NCBI RefSeq assembly: GCF_001688725.2
Contig: NZ_CP015401.2
Coordinates: forward strand, 3,038,001 to 3,102,000
DNA: 64,000 nt
Reading direction: 5' to 3'
DNA from: Bacteroides caecimuris
GTDB lineage: Bacteria > Bacteroidota > Bacteroidia > Bacteroidales > Bacteroidaceae
How positions within the stretch are numbered: position 1 is the first letter of the stretch; every line of letters begins with the position of its first letter. This document shows, one piece after another, positions 26,993 to 36,011 of the stretch. Under the pieces are notes generated by a model that worked only from the letters and a program-made list of their open reading frames with translations, was not told the DNA's origin and searched no databases. A program made the translations under genes and the position numbers.

Positions 26993-27889
26993 ATGCCAGT
27001 AAATGAATGGAAAGAACGATATATTGACCCGAGAACCGATTTTGGATTCAAGTATCTTTTCGGAACGCCCATGAACAAAGAACTGCTAATCGGCTTTCTG
27101 AACGCGCTTTTTCATGGAACATACATCATCAAAGACCTTACTTATCTTAACGGTGAGCAACTAGGTATTCGTAAAGAAGACCGCCGTGCCATCTTTGATG
27201 TGTATTGTGAAACGGAAAGCGGTGAAAAATTCATTGTCGAGATGCAAAATGTATTCCAGCAATTCTTCAAAGACCGCAGTGTCTATTATTCCACCTTTCC
27301 CATCCGCGAACAGGCCAAACGGGGAGATTGGGATTATCGGCTCGAATCAGTCTATACGGTAGGAATACTCAATTTTGTGTTCGATGAAGACAAGAATTCA
27401 AAGGACTATTTCCATCATGAGGTAAAATTGATGGATGTAAATACTAAAAAAGTATTCTACGACAAACTTACATTCATCTATCTGGAACTCCCCAAGTTTA
27501 CCAAGACAGAAGATGAACTGGGAACATTGTTCGAAAAATGGATATTCGTCCTGAAGAATCTGTCCCGTCTGTTGGAACGTCCGGCTGCATTGCAGGAACG
27601 CGTCTTCAACCGTTTGTTCGAAGCTGCTTCAATAGCCCGTTTCACTCCAAAACAGTTAAGAGAATATGAAGACAGCGTGAAAGCGTATCGGGATATCGTA
27701 AATGCTGTAAATACGGCACGGAAAGAAGGACATGAAGAAGGACATGAAAAGGGGCTGAAAGAAGGATTGGAAAAAGGCCGTGAAGAAGAAAAAATAGAAA
27801 TAGTCAGGAAGATGAAATCGGACGGATTGCTTGATGACGTGATTTCCAAATACACAGGGCTTCCGATTGAGGAAATAGAGAGAATCTGA
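26993..27889 (+). CDS. Rpn-family PD-(D/E)XK nuclease, divergent single copy
   Basis: A 298-residue member of the Rpn (recombination-promoting nuclease) / PDDEXK_2 family. DFGFKYLFGT near 16-25 is the family's N-terminal motif, and the nuclease core is FDVYCETESGEKFIVEMQ with the Asp and Glu-x-Gln. The tail has repeated EGHE/KGLK/EGLE/KGRE tetrads followed by LPIEEIERI. Rpn proteins are DNA endonucleases that raise RecA-independent recombination in E. coli and can act in phage defence. This gene is clearly diverged from the four-copy array at 52.5-56.3 kb. A promoter-like TTTG (26932-26935) and TATCTTTG (26958-26965) lie upstream. Confidence 0.88.
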   Translation: MPVNEWKERYIDPRTDFGFKYLFGTPMNKELLIGFLNALFHGTYIIKDLTYLNGEQLGIRKEDRRAIFDVYCETESGEKFIVEMQNVFQQFFKDRSVYYSTFPIREQAKRGDWDYRLESVYTVGILNFVFDEDKNSKDYFHHEVKLMDVNTKKVFYDKLTFIYLELPKFTKTEDELGTLFEKWIFVLKNLSRLLERPAALQERVFNRLFEAASIARFTPKQLREYEDSVKAYRDIVNAVNTARKEGHEEGHEKGLKEGLEKGREEEKIEIVRKMKSDGLLDDVISKYTGLPIEEIERI

Positions 27890-27944
27890 AAGGAAATATG
27901 AACTTGTTGGTTCCGTTCAATCATCTGCATTCATAAACGAGAAA

Positions 27945-29009
27945 ATGAAGAAAACGATATACCCTTTTATGCTGTTGGCGTTACTTTTGTTGGTTTCTTG
28001 TAAATCGAAAAAGAATGTCGTATCCACCTTGCCGCGCCCTGTCTTGAACATGGACTCTGTCTCTGCACATATAACGGATACAACCGGATCCATTGCCAGG
28101 ATATTCACCCCTGACCATTCGCAACTCAAAGACCTGAATATCTCGAAAAGCAAGAAACATAACCCCCAAAAACAAGAACCAGCTACCGACAACAAATACT
28201 CTGACCGGGTGCTTCGTGGCACAAAGATAACCTCTTCGACAGTCAAACTCTCTTCTACCTATGCGGGTATAGACCGTGTAGTGAACTACGACTTTACCCA
28301 CCGTGACGTCCCCGAAGCATTCGAAGGTTTCCGTATCGCTTTTATTTCCGACTTGCACTATAAGAGTCTATTCAAAGAACAAGGCTTGAACAGCCTTGTC
28401 AATCTCTTGATTGCCCAAAAAGCAGATGTTCTTTTGATGGGTGGCGATTATCAGGAAGGTTGCGAATATGTAGAACCTTTGTTTTCCGCACTTGCACGGG
28501 TAAAGACACCAATGGGAACCTACGGAGTGATGGGCAATAATGATTACGAACGTTGTCACGACAAAATTGTGAACACAATGAAACATTACGGAATGCGTCC
28601 GTTAGAACACGAAGTGGACACGCTGCGTAAAGACGGCCAGCAGATTATTATTGCCGGAGTGCGCAATCCTTTCGATCTGGGGCGCAACGGAGTATCACCC
28701 ACTTTGGCACTCTCTCCCAAGGATTTTGTCATCTTGCTGGTTCATACGCCGGATTACATAGAAGACGTTTCAGTAGCCAATACAGACCTTGCTCTCGCAG
28801 GGCATACACACGGCGGACAAGTCCGTGTATTCGGAGTCGCCCCGGCACTGAACTCACACTACGGCAATCGTTTTATCACCGGACTGGCATATAATACAGC
28901 AAAAATCCCTTTGATTATAACAAACGGAATAGGAACTTCAAAGTTACCGATCCGTGTCGGTGCTCCGGCAGAAATCATCGTCATTACCCTTCATCGGCTG
29001 ACGGAGTAA
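27945..29009 (+). CDS. Lipoprotein metallophosphoesterase
   Basis: 354 residues starting with a lipoprotein signal (MLLALLLLVSCKSKKN, lipobox LVSC). After a ~90-residue linker comes a calcineurin-like phosphoesterase: FISDLHY, MGGDYQEG, MGNNDYE, LVHTPDY and AGHTHGGQ, which hold the two-metal site. The layout is that of YaeI-like enzymes, which hydrolyse phosphodiesters such as those of UDP-diacylglucosamine, but here on the outside of the inner membrane or in the outer membrane. The substrate is not known. It starts 55 bp after the Rpn gene. Confidence 0.82.
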   Translation: MKKTIYPFMLLALLLLVSCKSKKNVVSTLPRPVLNMDSVSAHITDTTGSIARIFTPDHSQLKDLNISKSKKHNPQKQEPATDNKYSDRVLRGTKITSSTVKLSSTYAGIDRVVNYDFTHRDVPEAFEGFRIAFISDLHYKSLFKEQGLNSLVNLLIAQKADVLLMGGDYQEGCEYVEPLFSALARVKTPMGTYGVMGNNDYERCHDKIVNTMKHYGMRPLEHEVDTLRKDGQQIIIAGVRNPFDLGRNGVSPTLALSPKDFVILLVHTPDYIEDVSVANTDLALAGHTHGGQVRVFGVAPALNSHYGNRFITGLAYNTAKIPLIITNGIGTSKLPIRVGAPAEIIVITLHRLTE

Positions 29010-29059
29010 GGTATCGTAACTTAGTACGATAACAAACAGAAATAGCAGCATCACACACT

Positions 29060-29150
29060 TTTCTGATACGACTTTCTGTAATATACCACACTTTTAGGGT
29101 ACGACTTTTTGTTAAATACCACACTTTTAGGATATGACTTTTTGTTATTA
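29060..29150. repeat. Three imperfect direct repeats of ~31-33 bp
   Basis: The unit is approximately CACACTTTTAGGGTACGAC followed by TTTTTGTTAAATAC, occurring from 29052, 29085 and 29117. On the minus strand an open frame through it encodes KKSYPKSVV repeats, but this frame overlaps nadD and is not credited as a gene. The repeats lie in the space between two convergent genes. Confidence 0.6.
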
Positions 29151-29255
29151 TCCTTTTTAGTGTTTACATTTACATCTATAAATAGTTGATTATCAACAAC
29201 AAGAGTAACTGACAAATTATCCGTTATATTCTGCCGGATATGTATTTTAATATAT

Positions 29256-29846
29256 TCAAAGGCGTATATTATCTTTCTTGATAGCCTCCCAAACTCTTGG
29301 ATGTAGAAAGTAACGAATATCTTTCCCTGCACTCAAGGCTTCCCGAATAAAAGTGGAACTGATTTCAAAAACAGGAGAATGAACGAGACGCACGGTTTCC
29401 GGCAATTCCTCTTCTTTTACCGGAAAGCCGGGACGAGGATAAATGAGAAGTTGATTCTCTTTAATGATGCGTTCGGACTGATACCAGCGTCCAAAACGTT
29501 CCCAATTATCGGAACCGATAATGAAATAAAACTCCCGGTCGGGATACGTTTCACGAAGTTTTTCCAGTGTATATACGCTATACGAAGGACGGGGCAAATG
29601 AAATTCAAAGTCTGAAGCTCGAAAACGAGGATAATCACTGATGGACAACTCCACTAATTGAAGACGAAGTTCGTCACTCCATAACTCCGCCTTCGTCTTC
29701 AAAGGATTCTGCGGACTTACCATAAACCAAATTTCATCCAACCCTTCATACTCACAAAGGTAATTGGCTAAAGCGAGATGCCCGATATGAATCGGATTGA
29801 ATGACCCGCTGAAGATTCCGGTTTTTCTTGTTTTAGCTTGGTTCAT
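29256..29846 (-). CDS. nadD: Nicotinate-nucleotide adenylyltransferase
   Basis: A 196-residue NadD. The N-terminal [18 protein letters not shown] has the HxGH nucleotidyltransferase motif and the C-terminal SSTFIRE is the ISSTxIR motif. It adenylates nicotinate mononucleotide in NAD synthesis. It overlaps the small membrane-protein gene upstream by 14 bp and is the third gene of a gmk-ORF-nadD string on the minus strand. The loss of pncB at 10260 affects the step just before this enzyme. Confidence 0.94.
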   Translation of the reverse strand: MNQAKTRKTGIFSGSFNPIHIGHLALANYLCEYEGLDEIWFMVSPQNPLKTKAELWSDELRLQLVELSISDYPRFRASDFEFHLPRPSYSVYTLEKLRETYPDREFYFIIGSDNWERFGRWYQSERIIKENQLLIYPRPGFPVKEEELPETVRLVHSPVFEISSTFIREALSAGKDIRYFLHPRVWEAIKKDNIRL

Positions 29847-30048
29847 TTTCTGCCATTCTTTCTTCTTGCTTCACTTTCTTTCTCCACTTCGGTAAAACAA
29901 TAGCTTGTCTGATTGTGAGAAGTAGCGTAATGCCGCTTATGACCCATTGTTGAAAATAAAGGCATACAATAAAAGCAAGAAGATTCATCACACCGGTGAC
30001 GGCACACAGATACATCCATTTTCGGCTGTTACAATTCTTCTTGTACAT
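29833..30048 (-). CDS. Small membrane protein, 71 aa
   Basis: Two hydrophobic segments (about 14-30 and 34-48) followed by a Lys/Arg-rich tail ending MAENEPS. I do not recognise a family. Its 3' end overlaps nadD by 14 bp and its start is 9 bp after the gmk stop, so it is translated within the gmk-nadD operon. Confidence 0.6.
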   Translation of the reverse strand: MYKKNCNSRKWMYLCAVTGVMNLLAFIVCLYFQQWVISGITLLLTIRQAIVLPKWRKKVKQEERMAENEPS

Positions 30049-30057
30049 TCTTAAGTC

Positions 30058-30627
30058 TTATTCTTCGGCTAAAAACCCTTTGATTACTTTCAACGCTTCT
30101 GCCTTCGCAACTTCCAAATCGTCATTGACAATCACACAATCGAATTGCGGAGCAAACCCCAATTCGTATTCCGCCTTGGCAATACGGCTTTCAATGACTT
30201 CCGGAGCATCCGTTCCGCGTCCTTCCAACCGGTAACGTAATTCTTCCACCGAAGGCGGTTGAATGAACACTGACAGCGCACGATCACCATAAAACTTCTT
30301 GATATTACATCCACCTACCACATCAACGTCAAACACAACATTCTGACCTGCTTCCAGTTGCTTTTCCACTTGTGCCTTCAACGTTCCGTAATAACGGTCC
30401 TTATATACTTCCTCATACTCCAAAAATTCGTTGTTCTCAATGCGACAACGGAATTCCTCCGGCGTAAGAAAGAAATATTCCACTCCGTGCTGCTCCGTCC
30501 CACGCGGAAGACGGCTGGTAGCAGAAATAGAAAATGCAAGATTCAAATTCTGCGTCAGCAAATAATTGATAATAGTAGATTTGCCCGAACCTGACGGGGC
30601 AGAGAAAATAATTAGTTTACCGGTCAT
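30058..30627 (-). CDS. gmk: Guanylate kinase
   Basis: 189 residues, full length. P-loop APSGSGKST at 9-17, GMP-binding ISATSRLPRGTEQHGVEYFF, and VFDVDVVGG are present. It phosphorylates GMP to GDP. It leads the gmk-small protein-nadD operon. A 34 bp inverted repeat occupies the upstream region. Confidence 0.95.
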   Translation of the reverse strand: MTGKLIIFSAPSGSGKSTIINYLLTQNLNLAFSISATSRLPRGTEQHGVEYFFLTPEEFRCRIENNEFLEYEEVYKDRYYGTLKAQVEKQLEAGQNVVFDVDVVGGCNIKKFYGDRALSVFIQPPSVEELRYRLEGRGTDAPEVIESRIAKAEYELGFAPQFDCVIVNDDLEVAKAEALKVIKGFLAEE

Positions 30628-30653
30628 TATTAAAGCTTATTTGACATTAAGTT

Positions 30654-30781
30654 ATTTACGATTAGACGATTTACGATGTACGATTGATATTACTTTTTGA
30701 ATTTATAAATATCCAAATGTGTACACAATTATTTCGCAATACTAACTTCAATCGTACATCGTAAATCGTCTAATCGTAAAT
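30654..30781. repeat. Perfect 34 bp inverted repeat between yicC and gmk
   Basis: The left arm (30654-30687, ATTTACGATTAGACGATTTA then CGATGTACGATTGA) and the right arm (30748-30781) are exact reverse complements, with a 60 bp A/T-rich loop. The arms themselves contain repeated TTTACGAT units; similar GTAAAT runs occur at 35081-35112 and 37206-37238 between other genes. The transcript from yicC into gmk would fold here. Confidence 0.9.
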
Positions 30782-30813
30782 GAATCATCGTAAATAAATT
30801 TATTGTGAGTAAA

Positions 30814-31692
30814 TTACATCACGTTCAACACCTGCTCCTTAATCTGCTCCAGCTCATCTTTCATCTGAACAACGATTTTCTGCATTTCGGCATGATTAGA
30901 CTTGCTACCTAACGTATTGATTTCCCGACCCATTTCCTGGGCAATAAAACCAAGTTTCTTACCTTGTCCGTTACCGCTTTCCATTGTGCTGATGAAATAT
31001 TTCAGATGGTTGCTAAGGCGTTGTTTTTCTTCATTGACATCCAATTTCTCAATGTAGTAGATCAATTCTTGCTCCAAGCGGTTCTTGTCGTAATCCACAC
31101 TTAATGTCTTTTCGAGAGCATCCGTGATGCGTTCTTTCACTTTTTCCACACGTTCTTTTTCGTAAGGAGCGATCTTTTCGAGCAGGCTTGTGATATTGGC
31201 GATCTTCTCGCGGAACTTCTTTTCCAGTGCAGCACCTTCCTGTTTGCGGAAATCTACCAGATGACTGATAGCATCGAGCACCGTGGCATGCACCATTTTC
31301 CATTCCTCTTCGGTCAGTTCCTGAATTTCCGTTTTAGTCATCACATCCGGCATACGGAGCAATGTCTGAAACCAGTCGGCAGGAACAGGAATACCAAGAT
31401 TCTGCGAGATTGCCAAAATCTGTTTGTAGTAACCTTCCACCAATACTTGATTGATAGGAGTCGCATTTTCTGCCGCCTCTTTCTTCTCGATCCACAGGCT
31501 GAAATCGACCTTTCCACGTTCCAGCACTTTAGAAATCTCATTACGGATTTCAATCTCTTTTTCACGATACACCGGAGCGATACGAGTGGATAAATCCATT
31601 GCCTTGCTGTTGAGCGACTTGATTTCTACATTTATTTTTTTATCAGGAAGTTCGGCCGTAGCTTTGCCGTATCCTGTCATAGACTGTATCAT
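30814..31692 (-). CDS. yicC: YicC/YloC family endoribonuclease
   Basis: 292 residues. The N-terminus MIQSMTGYGKATAELPDKKI is the YicC signature and the C-terminal DUF1732 domain is present (GREINTLGSKSNHAEMQKIV). YicC proteins are RNA endonucleases that in E. coli work with PNPase on small RNAs. Upstream a minus-strand -7 TACTTTTG (31710-31717) suits the ATG at 31692. It is divergent from tsaB. Confidence 0.92.
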   Translation of the reverse strand: MIQSMTGYGKATAELPDKKINVEIKSLNSKAMDLSTRIAPVYREKEIEIRNEISKVLERGKVDFSLWIEKKEAAENATPINQVLVEGYYKQILAISQNLGIPVPADWFQTLLRMPDVMTKTEIQELTEEEWKMVHATVLDAISHLVDFRKQEGAALEKKFREKIANITSLLEKIAPYEKERVEKVKERITDALEKTLSVDYDKNRLEQELIYYIEKLDVNEEKQRLSNHLKYFISTMESGNGQGKKLGFIAQEMGREINTLGSKSNHAEMQKIVVQMKDELEQIKEQVLNVM

Positions 31693-31781
31693 AACCTTAA
31701 AGTTTTGTGCAAAAGTACACGAATATTTTAAGAATTGGAAATAATCATGTAAATTTGCGACAATTTAATAAGCTGATTTTT

Positions 31782-32471
31782 ATGTCGTGTATACTGAATA
31801 TTGAAACCTCTACCTCTGTTTGCTCGGTAGCGGCCAGTCAAGACGGACAGACGATTTTTGTGAAAGAAGATTTGAAAGGCCCTTCACACGCCGTGTCTTT
31901 AGGAGTTTTTGTAGATGAAGCGTTGTCTTTCATTGACAGTCATGCCATCCCTTTGGATGCAGTCGCAGTAAGCTGCGGACCAGGTTCTTACACCGGACTT
32001 CGAATCGGGGTTTCTATGGCGAAAGGGATTTGTTACGGACGTAACATCCCATTGATCGGTATTCCGACACTGGAAGTATTGACTGTTCCGGTGTTGTTGT
32101 ATCACGACTTGCCCGAAGACGCTTTGCTTTGTCCGATGATCGACGCCCGCCGCATGGAAGTATACGCAGCCATTTATGACCGCAGACTTCAGGCAAAACG
32201 TGCAGTATCTGCCGATATCATAGACGAAAACTCTTACTTGGAGTTTCTAAACGAACAGCCGGTTTATTTCTTTGGAAACGGGGCCGACAAATGCCGCGAA
32301 CAGATCACGCATCCGAACGCACACTTCATCGACAATATTCACCCATTGGCTAAAATGATGTTCCCGCTGGCAGAAAAAGCAATAGCCGACGAAGATTATA
32401 AAGACGTGGCTTACTTCGAACCTTTCTACCTGAAAGAATTCGTTGCTTCCACGCCGAAAAAACTTCTTTAA
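31782..32471 (+). CDS. tsaB: tRNA threonylcarbamoyladenosine synthesis protein TsaB
   Basis: The ATG at 31782 gives 229 residues starting MSCILNIETSTSVCSVAA, the family start; an in-frame upstream ATG would only add leader. The ASKHA-fold motifs GPGSYTGLRIG and PMIDARRMEVYAA are typical of TsaB. It is the scaffold and activator of TsaD in making t6A37 on ANN-reading tRNAs. A -7 TAAATTTG lies at 31750-31757. It is followed after 30 bp by the DUF4290 gene. Confidence 0.92.
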   Translation: MSCILNIETSTSVCSVAASQDGQTIFVKEDLKGPSHAVSLGVFVDEALSFIDSHAIPLDAVAVSCGPGSYTGLRIGVSMAKGICYGRNIPLIGIPTLEVLTVPVLLYHDLPEDALLCPMIDARRMEVYAAIYDRRLQAKRAVSADIIDENSYLEFLNEQPVYFFGNGADKCREQITHPNAHFIDNIHPLAKMMFPLAEKAIADEDYKDVAYFEPFYLKEFVASTPKKLL

Positions 32472-32501
32472 TTTTTAATTTTAAAACTTTCAATTAAATA
32501 A

Positions 32502-33113
32502 ATGCAATACAATACTCAACAGAAAAGAATGCCGCTTCCCGAATATGGGCGTAGCATCCAGAACATGGTAGATTATGCGTTGACCATTCAGGATCGTGCA
32601 GAACGTCAGCGTTGTGCCAACACCATCATCAACATTATGGGAAATATGTTCCCCCATTTGCGTGATGTGCCCGACTTCAAGCACAAGCTCTGGGATCACC
32701 TGGCTATCATGTCCGGTTTTGATCTGGATATTGACTACCCGTATGAAATCATCCGTAAGGACAACTTGGTGACCCGTCCGGATCCGATCCCCTACTCCAC
32801 TGCCCGTATGCGTTATCGCCACTACGGACGCACACTGGAAATACTGATAAAGAAAGCAATCGAATTCCCCGAAGGAAACGAAAAGAGAAACTTGATTGCC
32901 CTCATCTGCAACCACATGAAGAAGGACTACCTGGCATGGAACAAAGATACAGTGGACGACAAAAAAATCGCCGAAGACCTGTACGAACTCTCCAACGGGG
33001 AACTCCAAATGACTGACGATATCGTCCGGCTAATGGCAGAACGCCTGAACCAGAACTATCGTCAGAAGACGAACTATACCAATAATCGTCAGAACAACAA
33101 GAGAAGATACTAA
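32502..33113 (+). CDS. DUF4290 family protein
   Basis: 203 residues starting MQYNTQQKRMPLPEYGRSIQ, with NIMGNMFPHLRDVPDFKHKL, the conserved signature of DUF4290, a family found in Bacteroidetes. It is soluble and helical with a basic Asn/Arg-rich tail (NNRQNNKRRY), suggesting nucleic-acid contact; the function is unknown. It lies between tsaB and murA in a string of essential-type genes. Confidence 0.85.
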   Translation: MQYNTQQKRMPLPEYGRSIQNMVDYALTIQDRAERQRCANTIINIMGNMFPHLRDVPDFKHKLWDHLAIMSGFDLDIDYPYEIIRKDNLVTRPDPIPYSTARMRYRHYGRTLEILIKKAIEFPEGNEKRNLIALICNHMKKDYLAWNKDTVDDKKIAEDLYELSNGELQMTDDIVRLMAERLNQNYRQKTNYTNNRQNNKRRY

Positions 33114-33206
33114 GAAAATAGGAAATAAGTATCAAGTAGATACCGCACGGTTAATACTTGATATTTAACACTTAACACTTTAACCATACTTAATACTTAA
33201 AAATTA

Positions 33207-34511
33207 ATGGCTTCATTTGTAATCGAAGGAGGACATCGGCTTTGCGGAGAGATTCACCCGCAAGGAGCTAAAAACGAAGTTTTGCAGATAATCTGTGCCA
33301 CATTGCTAACCGCAGAGGAGGTAACGGTAAACAATATACCTGATATTCTTGATGTCAACAACTTAATCCAGCTCTTACGCGATATGGGAGTGACGGTTGC
33401 AAAGAAAGGCATTGATTCTTATAGTTTTAAAGCAGAGAATGTAGACTTGGCTTATTTGGAAAGCGATGAGTTTTTAAAGAAATGCTCCAGTCTGCGAGGC
33501 TCTGTCATGCTGATTGGCCCTATGGTGGCACGTTTCGGCAAAGCGTTGATATCCAAGCCGGGAGGAGATAAAATCGGTCGCCGCCGTTTGGACACTCACT
33601 TTGTAGGTATTCAGAATTTAGGAGCGGACTTCCGTTATGATGAAGGACGGGGCATTTACGAAATAACAGCCGACAAACTTCAAGGAAGCTATATGCTGCT
33701 AGACGAAGCGTCCGTCACCGGAACAGCCAATATCGTAATGGCTGCCGTGCTTGCCAAAGGCACTACTACCATCTACAACGCTGCCTGCGAACCTTACCTG
33801 CAACAACTCTGCCGGTTGCTCAACCGGATGGGAGCGAAAATCAGCGGAATTGCCTCCAACCTGCTTACTATTGAAGGCGTGGAAGAATTGCATGGCGCAC
33901 AACACACCGTATTGCCCGATATGATTGAAGTCGGCAGTTTTATCGGTATGGCAGCCATGACAAAAAGCGAAATCACCATCAAAAACGTTTCTTACGAGAA
34001 CCTTGGAATCATCCCCGAGAGCTTCCGCCGCCTGGGCATCAAGCTCGAACAGAGAGGAGATGACATTTATGTTCCCGCACAGGAAACTTACCAGATAGAA
34101 TCATTCATCGACGGCTCCATCATGACAATAGCCGACGCCACCTGGCCGGGACTGACTCCCGACTTGCTTAGTGTAATGCTCGTTGTAGCCACACAAGCCA
34201 AAGGCAGCGTACTGATCCATCAGAAGATGTTCGAAAGCCGCCTGTTCTTTGTGGACAAGCTGATCGATATGGGTGCACAGATCATCCTCTGCGACCCTCA
34301 CCGTGCCGTAGTCATCGGACACAATCATAGCTTCAAGTTGCGCGGCTCCCGCCTGACTTCACCGGATATACGTGCCGGTATAGCCCTTCTGATTGCCGCC
34401 ATGAGCGCTGAAGGAACCAGTACCATTAGTAACATCGAACAGATAGACCGTGGTTATCAGAACATCGAAGGACGTCTGAACGCTATCGGAGCCAGAATCA
34501 CCCGAATATGA
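33207..34511 (+). CDS. murA: UDP-N-acetylglucosamine 1-carboxyvinyltransferase (MurA), Cys-to-Asp variant
   Basis: 434 residues, with the EPSP-synthase-like fold seen through [45 protein letters not shown] and [20 protein letters not shown] segments. It transfers enolpyruvate from PEP to UDP-GlcNAc, the first committed step of peptidoglycan synthesis. The active-site loop, PGGCxIG in E. coli (Cys115), here reads PGGDKIG with Asp121 (codon GAT at 33567-33569). Asp at this position is known to keep activity but prevent alkylation by fosfomycin. The stop overlaps the rimM start (ATGA, 34508-34511), so the two are coupled. Confidence 0.95.
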   Translation: MASFVIEGGHRLCGEIHPQGAKNEVLQIICATLLTAEEVTVNNIPDILDVNNLIQLLRDMGVTVAKKGIDSYSFKAENVDLAYLESDEFLKKCSSLRGSVMLIGPMVARFGKALISKPGGDKIGRRRLDTHFVGIQNLGADFRYDEGRGIYEITADKLQGSYMLLDEASVTGTANIVMAAVLAKGTTTIYNAACEPYLQQLCRLLNRMGAKISGIASNLLTIEGVEELHGAQHTVLPDMIEVGSFIGMAAMTKSEITIKNVSYENLGIIPESFRRLGIKLEQRGDDIYVPAQETYQIESFIDGSIMTIADATWPGLTPDLLSVMLVVATQAKGSVLIHQKMFESRLFFVDKLIDMGAQIILCDPHRAVVIGHNHSFKLRGSRLTSPDIRAGIALLIAAMSAEGTSTISNIEQIDRGYQNIEGRLNAIGARITRI

Positions 34512-35047
34512 TAAAAAAAGAAGAAGTATATAAGATAGGATTATTCAATAAACCGCATGGCATTCACGGTGAATTGCAGTTTACGTTTACGGACGATATT
34601 TTCGACCGCGTGGACTGCGATTATCTGATATGCCTGCTCGACGGTATTTTCGTGCCTTTCTTCATCGAAGAATACCGTTTCCGTTCCGACTCCACCGCTT
34701 TGGTAAAACTGGAAGGGATAGACACTGCCGAACGTGCCCGAATGTTCACCAACATCGAAGTTTACTTCCCCGTAAAGCACGCGGAAGAAGCGGAAGACGG
34801 CGAATTGTCCTGGAACTTCTTTATCGGTTTTCAAATGGAAGACATTCATCACGGACCTTTGGGAGAAGTGATAGATGTAGATAACACTACGGTAAACACC
34901 CTTTTTGTGGTTGAAAGAGATGAAGAGGAACTACTCGTTCCCGCCCAAGAGGAATTTATCGTAGGGCTAGACCAGAAACAGAAACTCATCACCGTGGAAC
35001 TTCCCGAAGGGTTGCTCAATCTGGAAGAGTTGGAAGATGACCGATGA
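34508..35047 (+). CDS. rimM: Ribosome maturation factor RimM
   Basis: 179 residues with the N-terminal RimM domain ([18 protein letters not shown]) and the C-terminal PRC-barrel half ([34 protein letters not shown]). It assists late 30S assembly by binding S19 near the 16S 3' domain. Its ATG lies inside the end of murA with a 4 bp overlap. The following gene begins after 74 bp of GTAAAT-rich sequence. Confidence 0.93.
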   Translation: MIKKEEVYKIGLFNKPHGIHGELQFTFTDDIFDRVDCDYLICLLDGIFVPFFIEEYRFRSDSTALVKLEGIDTAERARMFTNIEVYFPVKHAEEAEDGELSWNFFIGFQMEDIHHGPLGEVIDVDNTTVNTLFVVERDEEELLVPAQEEFIVGLDQKQKLITVELPEGLLNLEELEDDR

Positions 35048-35121
35048 GAACAAATAAAACGATGAGTCACTCATCAACTGAAAATAGTAAATAGTAAATC
35101 GTAAAATAGTAAATATCCGAG

Positions 35122-35982
35122 ATGCCAAAGAGAAGACGAAGTAAAGCTTTCTGGAAAAATTTCAAGTTCAAGTATAAACTGACGATCGTTAATGAAAATA
35201 CACTTGAAGAAATTGTCGGACTTCGTGTATCCAAGCTCAATGGACTATCCGTTTTACTTTGCGTGCTGGCAGTGCTTTTCCTGATTGCTTCCTGCATCAT
35301 TGCTTTCACCCCGTTGCGCAATTATCTTCCGGGATATATGAACAGTGAGGTCCGTACACAGATTGTAGACAATGCGCTGCGTGTAGACTCTTTGCAACAA
35401 GTGCTCAACAAGCAGAACCTCTACATCATGAACATTCAGGACATCTTCAGCGGGAAAGTGCCTATCGACAGCGTACAAACGCTTGATTCACTGACTGCTG
35501 CCCGTGAAGACACGCTGATGGAACGAACCAAGCGGGAAGAAGAATTCCGCCGCCAATATGAGGAGAGCGAGAAATACAATCTAACCTCCATCACTTCCCA
35601 ACCGGACGTGACCGGATTGATATTATACCGTCCCACTCGAGGCATGGTATCCAACCACTTCAATACCGAAAAGAAACATTACGGCACTGATATTGCCGCC
35701 AATCCCAACGAAAGCGTACTGGTAACCATGGACGGAACCGTCATCCTCAGCACGTACACCGCTGAAACCGGTTATCTGATTGGCGTGCAACACAACCAGG
35801 ATTTTATTTCGATCTACAAACATTGCGGTTCTCTCCTGAAAAAGGAAGGTGAACGAGTGAAAGGAGGCGAAGCCATCGCCTTGGTAGGAAATAGCGGAAC
35901 ACTTAGTACAGGGCCACACCTGCACTTCGAACTTTGGTATAAAGGCCACCCGGTAAATCCGGAAAAATACATCGTATTTTAA
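35122..35982 (+). CDS. M23-family peptidase, membrane anchored
   Basis: 286 residues: a basic cytoplasmic start (MPKRRRSKAFWKNFKFKYKL), one membrane segment at about 44-65, a coiled linker rich in Glu/Arg, and a C-terminal LytM/M23 domain. The zinc site is seen in KHYGTDIAAN (His, Asp) and GPHLHFELWYKG (HxH). It would cut peptidoglycan cross-links in the periplasm, or act as a degenerate activator; the key metal ligands appear intact. It lies between rimM and dxr in the same direction. Confidence 0.87.
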   Translation: MPKRRRSKAFWKNFKFKYKLTIVNENTLEEIVGLRVSKLNGLSVLLCVLAVLFLIASCIIAFTPLRNYLPGYMNSEVRTQIVDNALRVDSLQQVLNKQNLYIMNIQDIFSGKVPIDSVQTLDSLTAAREDTLMERTKREEEFRRQYEESEKYNLTSITSQPDVTGLILYRPTRGMVSNHFNTEKKHYGTDIAANPNESVLVTMDGTVILSTYTAETGYLIGVQHNQDFISIYKHCGSLLKKEGERVKGGEAIALVGNSGTLSTGPHLHFELWYKGHPVNPEKYIVF

Positions 35983-36011
35983 AGTGATGACAGATAAAGT
36001 GATGATATAAA

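Noticed and set aside
29051..29332. 93-codon frame with KKSYPKSVV repeats
   Set aside because: It overlaps nadD and only reflects the non-coding 31-33 bp direct repeats.
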